Assembly: GCA_932521035.1 (NCBI GenBank)
Contig: OW051492.1
Location: 10,292,001 to 10,356,000 of the forward strand
From: Oscheius dolichura
Taxonomy: Eukaryota > Nematoda > Chromadorea > Rhabditida > Rhabditidae
Length of the DNA: 64,000 nucleotides
Direction: 5' to 3'
The position numbers were made by a program, and so were the translations under genes. Positions 1 through 9,200 of the stretch are shown one piece after another. The notes beneath the pieces are model-generated. The model worked only from the letters and a program-made list of their open reading frames with translations, was not told where the DNA came from and ran no database searches. Positions within the stretch are counted from its first letter, which is position 1; every line of letters begins with the position of its first letter.

Positions 1-40
1 GCCTTTTATGGTCAACCGAGACCAGTTTCTCTATTTCTAG

Positions 41-855
41 GAGGTGGTCCGCCTTACGCGTTCTTCCTTCTTCGCCGCCGGATCCGAGGAGTGTAGGATT
101 GAGAGTCCTCCAGGATCTCTGGTACCTTGAAAACTTGTTTAATTGTTAAAAATGCGGATATTTTAGATAGGAACTGTTAAAAGAACCTCCACTTGGATGG
201 ATTTGACGTTTATAGTTCAGAGAGATGGAGAAGAGGAGGCGATAGAACTATCCGGCCCGGGAGCATTCAAACAATTGGGGGCAGACACGTTGTGGAAGGT
301 AGGAAAATACATTTCGGACTTTATTAGCTTCAAGAAGTGTGTTTTTATAGTGAATAAGGTTGAACTTTGGTCGAAAATAAGAAAAAGTAGGGTAAACACG
401 ATAAAAATGCGGGCGCCACAGTTAGACAGCCGGCACGGCGTGTGAACTGTAGCGCTACGGCTGTGTCGACTGTGGCCACTTTTTCCAGAATTGCCCATTT
501 TCAGGCAGTACATTGTAATCAAGAAATCGTCTCCATTGAGAAGAGAAGAATCGGCTGTATCATGGAAACAGGGAACGAGCAAGATATTATGGAGATAACC
601 TGTAGGTTTTAACTTTTTCTGGCCATTTTAGGAGCTCTACCTCCGAGCGAAGTGAACTGCCCTGTTTCAGTTAACCAGCAGCTGGATGTCAAAATGAAGG
701 CCATGCTTCTTGGCGCTTCTTTCTTACTAGTCAGAGAGCTTTTTCAGCTTTTTTAACAGTTTCCCAATTTTTAGGATTGCTTCTTGTTGGACACGCCGAA
801 ATCACCAGATGAAGATACGTGGAGCATGCTTTCGACGCTGTTTACTCCAAGATGA
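41..855 (+). CDS. Phospholipid scramblase (3' part, copy A)
   Basis: Membrane protein of the scramblase family, which moves phospholipids between bilayer leaflets in a Ca2+-dependent way; the 5' end lies before the window. I read five exons: 41-121, 167-298, 509-578, 632-729 and 775-855 (stop TGA 853-855). Visible landmarks are EVVRLTRSSFF and IESPPGSLIGTVKR in the first two exons, ELSGPG, then LDVKMKAMLLGASFLL followed by DCFLLDTP, which match the conserved C-terminal half of PLSCR proteins, including the last hydrophobic helix. The join 578/632 needs a GC donor (GCAAG at 579): the nearby GT donor at 605 would follow an in-frame TAA. With the GC donor, the spacing from the conserved Trp to LDVKMKA is 22 residues, the same as my memory of human PLSCR1. 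Acceptor 508/509 is an unusual TTTTCAGGCAG. Intron 2 carries a palindromic repeat copy. Family call is firm; exact exon borders are inference. Confidence 0.85.
413..455 (+). repeat. Palindromic element, full copy
   Basis: GCGCCACAGTTAGACAGCC followed by GGCACGGCGTGTGAACTGTAGCGC without the overlap; lies in intron 2 of scramblase A. Confidence 0.85.
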
Positions 856-859
856 TAGG

Positions 860-865
860 AATAAA
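860..865 (+). promoter_or_regulatory. Poly(A) signal of scramblase A
   Basis: AATAAA starts five bases after the stop codon of scramblase A, so the 3' UTR must be very short. Confidence 0.6.
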
Positions 866-893
866 AGAAAAGAAAGACGAATATTTCCATTTG

Positions 894-899
894 TTTATT
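894..899 (-). promoter_or_regulatory. Poly(A) signal of scramblase B
   Basis: TTTATT on the plus strand reads AATAAA on the minus strand, about 50 bases past the scramblase B stop codon and facing the signal of copy A. Confidence 0.5.
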
Positions 900-949
900 T
901 CTAGACGGTATATCTGATACAGATGATAATACTGTACGTTGACTGCTCG

Positions 950-1480
950 CTAATAGTAGGGGTTATTGTTGTGCTTCTCCTCAAAGGCCACGAAGTCCTG
1001 GAAAAGGTCATTTTATGGATTACTGTAGGTCAAAAAACTCACGAGCAGGAAGGTAGCACCAAGGATAACGGCCTTCAACCGGACGTCGAGGTCCTGCGGA
1101 ACCAAACATCAGGAAATTAAAGAAAAGGTTGAAACAACTCACAAGTGACATGGAAAGTATCGGTTAAATGTTCCTTAGCGAATCCGCCATATTTCTTGGT
1201 AATTGCTCCAATTCTCATATTTTGCATGTTGAAGATAGGAAACTCCTGTTCGCCGAGGCCACAACCTCCAGGAACGGTCATGACGGTCTGATCAGCGCCG
1301 TCATTGATCCAGAAAGCGGGCGTCCAACCGTTAGAACGTTGGATAACGGATCCGACCTAAAATTTGTGGAAAATTAGAGCAAGAACGAGTAAAAATTACT
1401 ATGAAGCCTGGAGGACTTTCAACTGTACAGCAATCAGGGCCACAGCACGGCTTCAGCGGACGCTGAATCCTGATAACCTC
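950..1480 (-). CDS. Phospholipid scramblase (3' part, copy B)
   Basis: Second scramblase on the opposite strand, convergent with copy A; the stop TAG is 950-952. Minus-strand exons: 1480-1400 (EVIRIQRPLKPCCGPDCC, then VESPPGFI), 1356 to about 1150 or 1143 (VGSVIQRSNGWTPAFWIND, VPGGCGLGEQ, IGAITKKYGGFAKEHLTD), 1093-1043 (DLDVRLKAVILGATFLL) and 997-950 (DFVAFEEKHNNNPYY). The 81-base first exon matches copy A in length and phase, so the two are related paralogues. Upstream exons were not found in 1481-3150. The junction between the second and third exons is a problem: using the good GTGAGT donor at 1142 and the CAG acceptor at 1094 gives an in-frame TGA. A CAT|GTCACT donor (exon end 1150) keeps the frame but loses about eight family residues. 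The gene could be intact with unusual splicing, or decaying. Confidence 0.75.
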
Positions 1481-3153
1481 CTGAAAATCCGTTATTATCA
1501 CCAGAGCGGGGTTGGCTTGTAGAAAAAACGCCACAGCCGACACGGCGTGTGTACTGTGGCTGCCAAAATTAATCACTCGTTCAAATTCCTTCTTTCCGAC
1601 CCAAAAATTCTACCTTTTCCAGCAATATATGACTTTTTTTTCCTCAGAGGAGTCGTACTCTCGCGATAGAGGTCAATGTCCTGTCGACTATTTTCTCCCT
1701 GACTCAAGTACATCTTAGCCGCTCGCACTCTCATCGTGACACTCAGCTGCCTGAATGGTGGCGGTGACCCCGGTGACCGTTCCCCTCATCTTCTCATTTA
1801 CTCTCTCTCTCTCTCTCTCGGGGCTCCAGGGGTCGCCAAAAGTGCATCTGCTCAAATAGAAATCGGACATTGATCGGATACAGAGCGAGGGGGGCAGGGC
1901 TCTTCGCCTCGCTTCTACCAGTCCTGTTTGTGTCATTTCCGTCCCCTTTCCGGCTGGTCGCTATGTTTTGAATCATCCGCCGTTCCTTCTTTTAATTTTC
2001 TCATCTAGAGAAGAAGGGCAACCGTCTTGCGACCTCCTACATTCTTCTGTCATTGCCGGACGACTGACGGACACCACCTGTGTTCCCCTGTCTACCTAGA
2101 CCGGTCATCGCCACACCGGCGAGTAATGGTCGCCCTTCCCCCGGTTGAGGAGGATCAGCCGACTGGTCCAAACAGCTGACTTATGACCCCCCTCGCTACA
2201 TGGGGAACACTATTCAGCCGCCTTTTCCCTTTTCAATTTCCCTCTAGGACCCTTAAACTCTTCTCTTTCCCCTCCACAGCCAAGCACCACAGTTAGACAA
2301 CGGAATTCTCCTAGTCAATTCAAGTTTCCATCATTTTCCGCTTTTTTACAGTCATTTTCCAGTATTTCTATTCTCTACGTTTTTTCGGAACGCAACTGTC
2401 ACATATCCTAAACGTCAACAGTCTCACAGTTCTCAGGTCGTAATTGCTACCGAATAGGGAAGGGGCAGGGCTGCCTGTCCGAGCAGGCAGGAACATGTTT
2501 GCCGGCCAGCGACGACGGTCGCCGACTATGCTAATTGTTGTGTGTGGTGTTCAACCAATACACGTCAACAAAAAAAGAAGTGACTCGAGGTGGTCATTTC
2601 TTGGCAAAAAACAAGGAGATATGATAGAAAAGAGCTACAGCTGGAGAGCCACAGTTAGACAGCGAGCTGTGGCTATCATTCCTCTTGTTATTCTCATCCT
2701 TTTTTACAGTTTTCTCCATATTGTTTGGGCTTTTCTAGAAGCCCAACCTGATCTTTAATTACCTGTGACAAGTTTAATAAACGGCCACAGCTAGAGAGCC
2801 ACAATTAGACAGCTAACTGTTGAAGTGCCGTTCCTTTCCCTTTTCCCAGAGATCCTCCAGTCCTCCTCGCTCTCTTTTTCTCCTCTCCCATAAATCATCC
2901 CCTGAAATCTACCATTATCTCCCCAAATTGTACCTAAAAGTGAGAGAAATCGAGGGAATTGAATAGCCAACTATCGGGCCTGCTATGCTGGCTACACGAG
3001 GGCGAGCGGCCGTGTCGGATCGGTCACTATACTCGGACCAGTCTAGCTTAGGGCTGAAGGTTGTTGCTTCTATAATATTGATCCTTTTCTCTCTTCTTTT
3101 TATTTATGTATGAAGATTTTAATTGGATACTGTAGCTTTCAGAAGGAATATTT
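1481..3153. other. Spacer upstream of spectraplakin first exons
   Basis: No convincing coding exon. It holds a shortened palindromic repeat (1529-1560), a CT dinucleotide run near 1801-1819, and several repeat half-sites (about 2289, 2650 and 2798). The 5' exons of scramblase B should lie here or beyond, but I could not identify them. It may also contain the promoter for the 3154 first exon. Confidence 0.5.
1529..1560 (+). repeat. Palindromic element, short form
   Basis: CGCCACAG joined directly to CCGACACGGCGTGTG and TACTGTGGC; the TTAGACAG block is missing. Confidence 0.8.
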
Positions 3154-3248
3154 ATGCCCGGCGGGACATTCAGCTTCTCAACGTTGGATGTTCATTTCTG
3201 GAAGAAGAAGAAACAAGACGAGGCCGGGACGTCGACCCAAACTGCCAG
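3154..3248 (+). CDS. vab-10: Candidate alternative first exon 1 of spectraplakin
   Basis: ATG at 3154 opens [20 protein letters not shown] and continues [11 protein letters not shown], ending at a GTAGGG donor after 3248 in phase 2. That phase fits exon 6139, giving a continuous reading frame into [19 protein letters not shown] acceptor at about 3126-3132, just before the ATG, could serve a 5' UTR exon or a spliced leader. The evidence is open frame, donor and matching phase only; no homology is recognised, so it could be chance. Confidence 0.45.
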
Positions 3249-6200
3249 GTAGGGCTAATTTCCTAGGGAATCGCAATTTTTCCACTCTAAATGGTTGACA
3301 CAGCGAGAAGACACAGTTAGACAGCGCTGTAGCCTGGTTCTCTGGCTATTTCTCTCGTATTTGTGGGATTTTGAGCGTTTTTCAAGCTGAAAAAGACCAG
3401 CTTTATTGAAAATTGTATAGTCTGGTAGCTAATTAGATGACGCTGTCTGCCCCCCCCCCCCCCCCCCCTTTCTTTTTCTGAAAAGACACGGCGCCCTTCA
3501 CAAACTGTACCCCGAGAGTATGAGTCAAGGAATGCTGGTAGTAGTAGTCTTCTCGTAAATTTGGAGAAAATATCAAAGGGGAGTAGAAGAAGTCCACCCA
3601 TACACACCAGAAGGCACCACTTCTTATCAAACCACCCGGCCCAGCTAAACTTTTCTAAAACTGGAGGCGAGGCACAGAAGGAGATAAGCAAATTTATTTT
3701 GCCACCACACGTAAAGTCTTTGCACAAAAAAAATCACCATCCAGGTGCTGTTGCTCCTTCTTCGATTTTCCGATCCCCCCGCACCCGTAAAGTCTCGGCA
3801 ACAGACTCATCTTTATTCAAAACTGTTACAAAACTGTGACGCCTTTATAGCTTTACCTTGCCGAGACTTTACGGGTACAGAGAAGGTCTACCTTCTTCAA
3901 CTAGCCTCAATCTCTCTTCTAACCCCGGATACTCCCTATTCCCTTGGGTTTCTACAGTTCTCGAGCTGTTTTTACCCTCTTCGACTTCTCGCTAACTCCC
4001 TATTAAACGAGGAAAGATAGCCCTCCTCCATCCGTGACTATTGCCTGTCCCGCTCTCTCCTCCTATTCATCGATCCGGGATAGTTCTCTGCTTCTTCCAG
4101 GATAAATTCCTAAATTCCTAAAGTTCTACTTGTTCCCCCCGTCTTTTCCCCCTTTCTGAAGTTCGCTGCCCGCTTTTCTCTTTTTCTTTATCCCTAATTC
4201 TCATAGAAAGCCATAGAACCAGAGATAGAGATCATCTTCCTCTTCTTCTTCCCCCCTCTCGCCATTCCGCATGTCAAAACTTTTGAATACCTCCCGTCCT
4301 TCCGTCCCCGTCGGCCATCCGGCTCTCCCGCACATCTCCTCCTCTTTTTCTCTTCCTAGCTGACGAGAGAGGAGTGCCCCGTAGAGAGGTTGTAAAACGA
4401 GGGTGGTACCAGCTGGGGGAGGATGATTTCGACTCTGCCGCCTTTGCCCATTACTCGAGAGCCAGAACACAACTTTATTTACTTCTTTCACAATTTTCTA
4501 AAAGCGGGGAAAGAAGATCACCTAGTCACCACACTTTTGTTGGTTTTGATTTTTCGCCCCTTCCGAAATTTTATAGTCTTTTTATCTTCGTCGCGCCTTA
4601 CGCGTCTTTCACACCCTTTCTCTCTCTAAAAAAGCGGCACTTCTCTCCAAAAAGAGCCACAGTTAGACAGCTTACTTTTCTCTTTATAGTATCCCCTCAT
4701 TATAATGGGAAAAGTCCATCTCTGAGGAGTAGTTCACCTCCCCTGTCGGTTCCGCTGTGTGTTCCCTTCCTCTCTTCCCATGGTGTCCGTTTGTAAACAT
4801 AGTAAACCATCTCCCCCCATCTATCCTCCCCCTCCATTTGCGTCCGCTTTCTCTTTTATTCCATTTTACGATATTTTGAGGATGGAGGGAAGGATAATTT
4901 CTATTCGTTCGCTCTAAAAAAGGGGAGGAAGTCTCCATAACCAATTCCAACTACTGAAATCCTCTAAAATTCAAAATTTCCAAGGAAGAGATCAACAATA
5001 AGGTCATTTTACCCTCTTTCTCTTCCATTAGAATGGTAATTTTCTATAAAAAGAAGCCAAATTCCCGACCCTGTAACCTCACCCCTGCAGCTGGGCCATC
5101 TGCAGGCTGGGAAAAAGGAGAGGCCGCCGATAAAAAGCGCAAAAGAGGAGGAGATCCGGGGACACAGGTCGGGACAAGGTCTCTTCCTCCCATTTTCGTT
5201 CAAATTTTCTTCCCGGCTCTTCAAAGGCGATCACATTCATTAAAATAGCCAATTTCTCTTTTAAACGGGTCCCACAGCAAGGCGACACAGTTAGACAGCC
5301 AAAATGGCTTGTGGAGCCCTTTTCGTCCTTCCTCTCCCAGTTTTTTCCTCGTTCTTCTTTCCAAACCCTTATTTTTCCTTCCCGGAGTAGCGCTGTTTCA
5401 TATCCTTCCTCCTTTTTTCTCATTATCTTCTCTCTCTCTATGCCCTCTGTCGCCGATGTTCTTTCCCTCTCCCCCGCCGGCGGCGGTCAGTTGTCGGCCA
5501 TCAATCGCCATTGCGTAAAAAAACTGTTTGAGACTCTCGAAGAGACCTCTCCCTCTCAAAGCCGAGACACAAGATTGTTGGATCTACTTTTTATAATTTA
5601 TAAAGCCTCATCCAAGTCTGTGAACGAAGAATAATAATGTGGTCTATTATTTGCTGAGAAGTGGGAGAGAGAAGGAGAAAATCATAAGAGATGGGACAGC
5701 GTTGCTGTGCTCCCAACTCTCGACAACTTGATCAAAGAAGGTACATTTTTAAATTCTTGGCCTATTATCCATATTTTCTATCGTATTCCCTACACTATTC
5801 ATTAATTTATCCCATATTTCTTCTTTAAACTGGGGATTTTGGCTTCTTCCAGGGACAAAACTGCTTGAAAGTCGCAATGGCGCGATATTCACCAGATTTT
5901 CCTCTTCTAAAAGCGTCATACTGGTTTTAATGGGTCTCAAAGCGAACTACAGACCTTTAAAAGGATAAAGTTAACATAAATACGATGTTAGTTGCGTTTG
6001 GAAGGTTAAAAAAGGTCAGGGACGGGCAAAGAAGGACCTCACAAGGGTCGATTGGTGGCAAAATGGAGCTGTGATCATTCTAGGGGGTCCCAAAAATAGT
6101 ATCAGATGGAAATTTTAAAACTTACATCTGTTTTCTAGACTTGAACAAGAACGATATGTGAAATCCCGCGACGGATCAGCCGTCAGCACTCCTCACCACC

Positions 6201-9200
6201 GTGACGTCACACCAACGAGCAGAGCGAATGAGGGAACCTACACTCCGAGTGAATATCGTGATCTGGGCAGGGATATCAGGTTTTTCTGCTTTTCTTCCAT
6301 TTTATTAGTTTGATTTAAAGGTCTAAAAGTGCTGAAGCCAATAGGGTTGCTTCCTCGTCGAGTAATTATTATGCTGGGCAGAAGGTTTCAAGAAATAGGG
6401 ACTTTGAACGGGCAGATACCAATGGAAACACTTTACGCGAAAGGGAATCACAGAGAGCGTGGGTTTTTGCTATTATTATTGTAGCTAGACCTTTAAATTA
6501 CTGTAGAAAATAGTGAAATACTATTAAATCTTCCAGAATGAGGACCCAGTCCAGCAATTATGCCAACTACGACACTCCGACAGGAGAATACAGTCAACGG
6601 TTCTATAGGGAAAATGTCTATAGGCAATCGTAAGCTATTTTCTATAATTTTAATTTTAAAAAATGCGGTATGTTCTGATCTAACTCTAAAATCTTTGGAA
6701 AGGGAGGAAAAATAAATTAGACCGATGCGCATCTTCCGGGTCGGGTAGTTTGCCCCACAGATGCCCGTCGTCCCTCTCATGCCACTGCCTCCTTTTTTTT
6801 CTCGCCCTTTTCAACAAGTTCTACTTATCCAATTTTCAAGATTCTTATATTAGTCGATAGCTCTCGATCTCCTCTCCATAACGATAAAAATAATTTGGAG
6901 AAAAGCTCCTCTTATACAGGAATAGTTAGTGAATTACGAAGGCATGTTCAATTGGCGTGCAATCCTCGCTTTTCGAGCTATCCTGGCGTTTCTCGCCCTT
7001 TTAAACAAATTCTACATATCCGTTTGACATGATTATAGTCTCAATCGATAGATCTCGATCTCCTCTTCAAAATGATATGTAACACTGGTAAAAGATTGAA
7101 TATAACAACGAAAAATCCATGAATTAGTGAGCCATGTTTTAGTTTTGCTAAAATCGCTTGAAAACAATGAAAACACCTAGGAACAAGAAGTCCTCAGCCA
7201 GGGAACATTTTATTTGTATCTCTAGCCGCGAAGACTATTAGGAATCTTATTGAAATTTTCTTTCTTTTCAAAAATGACGAGGCAGAGGCCTAGAGAATAG
7301 TGCAGCAGGAGCTCTTCTCTTTCTTCTTCGGCTTGCCGCCGCTCTTCTTCTTCCTACTAGCCGGCGAGTGGGTACTCTTCACCTGTTGGCGGCCGCTATT
7401 TGGCGCTCGGGAGGACCTCTTCTGGTAGTTGGATCGCTTGGACACCTTCGTCTTGGGGTCGTCCTTGAAGGGCTTATCCTCGACACTGCTCTCTTGTCCA
7501 CTGTCTTTCTCCCTCTTGGTGTCGCTTGCCGGCTTCTCGTCCTTCGCCTTGGATGCCTTCTTCTCTCGCTTGGAGTCCTTCTTGCCTTTCTGTTCCCTCT
7601 TCTCCGGGCTCGGGTCCGTCTTCTTCTCCTCTTCCGACGACTTCTCTCCTCGCTCCTTCTTCTTCTTTCCTCGTTCCTCCTTCTTTACCGCCACCTTTAA
7701 TCCGGCTTCCTTCTTCGACTTTCTCGAGCCAGTTCCCGTCGCGCCCATGACGCTCCTCCCGTCGGCTCCGCTGCCGTCCTCACTGTCCATCATCATATCA
7801 TCATCCAGTGGCACATTATCATAGCCTTTCTTCTTCTTTGTTCCATCGTCTACTTGTTGGCCGCCTTGCTTTGCTATCTCTTCAATATTGAGGCCTTTCA
7901 TTTCTGGCTGGTGGCACCGCTGGCAAAAATGAAGAAGAAGACGAGAACAACTGCTTTGTAGCAGAAGAAATTGAACAACTGGGCTGAATTCTAGTTAAAA
8001 CGGTTATTTAAAAGACTAGACAGGGTAAAAACACGTCAAAAGTTGAAAAATTCAAGCGAAAGTCTCACAACGGTCAAAGGGGAGAAAATTGGCCATGGTG
8101 CTCGTTTACTACCCGTTACAGTAACCCAACACCGTATTCCAGTGAAAAATACACTTGATAAGCAGTCTTGACCATGTAAAAATAGTTGACAAAGTCTAAA
8201 AAACAGAGACGGGTCAAAAACGGCCCCGACCCTGTATGTCAGAGAGATTACTCGGGTCTCGTCCACCCTATCCCTTCCCGCCGTGGTTAAACTTCTCTTC
8301 CGCTTGCTAGCCTCTCTTGGCCAGCCTTTTTCTACCTTCACCCAGCGGCTTTCTTCCATAAAATTCTAGCTCAATTGTAAGAGTATCCCTTCAGGTCTTT
8401 CCCTATAATGAAATTCAAAGTCAGAGGGTGAGTACAGTAGATGTTGTGGTTGTGAAAGTGCAGTCAAGCATGAAATATACAACACCAGGTAGAATTATAA
8501 ATTTTCAGGAGGAGGATAGTGGAATATACGGATGATTATGACGAAGAAGAGAGGAGAAGGAGGCTGGAAGGATGGATGAGTGCTCAACCACTGGCAATGA
8601 GACGGTTGGATAGGAGTGACCGAGAAGTGGCAATGCTGACAGGTTGGTACTCTTTTTTGAACAGGGAGGTAGTTTTAAAGCGGTTAGGCACTATAAAATG
8701 GTACTCTGGAGTTTTCAATAGATAGAACACCCAAGTGTACCAGAATTTTTCGAGCGCCACAGTTAGACAGCCTACACGGCGTGTGAACTGTGGCGCAACA
8801 GTTCAGAGGCTGTGGTACTGTGGCGCTTTGAATTTGAGCCTGCTATGCTTTCCAGATGGTTTTAAGCTACAAAACATATTTTCCCACGTTTCGTTCTATC
8901 CCTCCCATTTTTCGGTCCTGTCTGTTCTTTCCAGAACTATAAAGCTAGCCACCCTCGTCTTCTTCTTTGCTCCTTATGTGTACCATCCGTCCGATTCATT
9001 CGTTTGTGTTGCGAATTCTCCAGTATTATTCAGAGAAAGGCAGAGAGAGAGCTTTTGATAGCCCTCTCCCCGCAGTTGGCCAGTGCTATTGGGTGGGAAA
9101 AGGTGCATCCATTGATCCATTTCCATCCAAACAGTTTCTTATTCTTCTGCGACTTTTATTCCGCCTCTCTCAGAATTCCAATTAGGGATAAGACCTACTT

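Noticed and set aside
580-610. GT donor at 605 for scramblase A
   Set aside because: The scramblase frame reaches TAA before it, and the alternative frame shows no family similarity.
1801-1820. CT dinucleotide run as a GAGA-type regulatory site
   Set aside because: Simple microsatellite; nothing nearby ties it to a promoter.
2444-2758. Plus-strand open frame of 104 codons in the spacer
   Set aside because: It lacks a real ATG at its start, runs through a palindromic-repeat half-site, and has no splice partner or recognisable motif.
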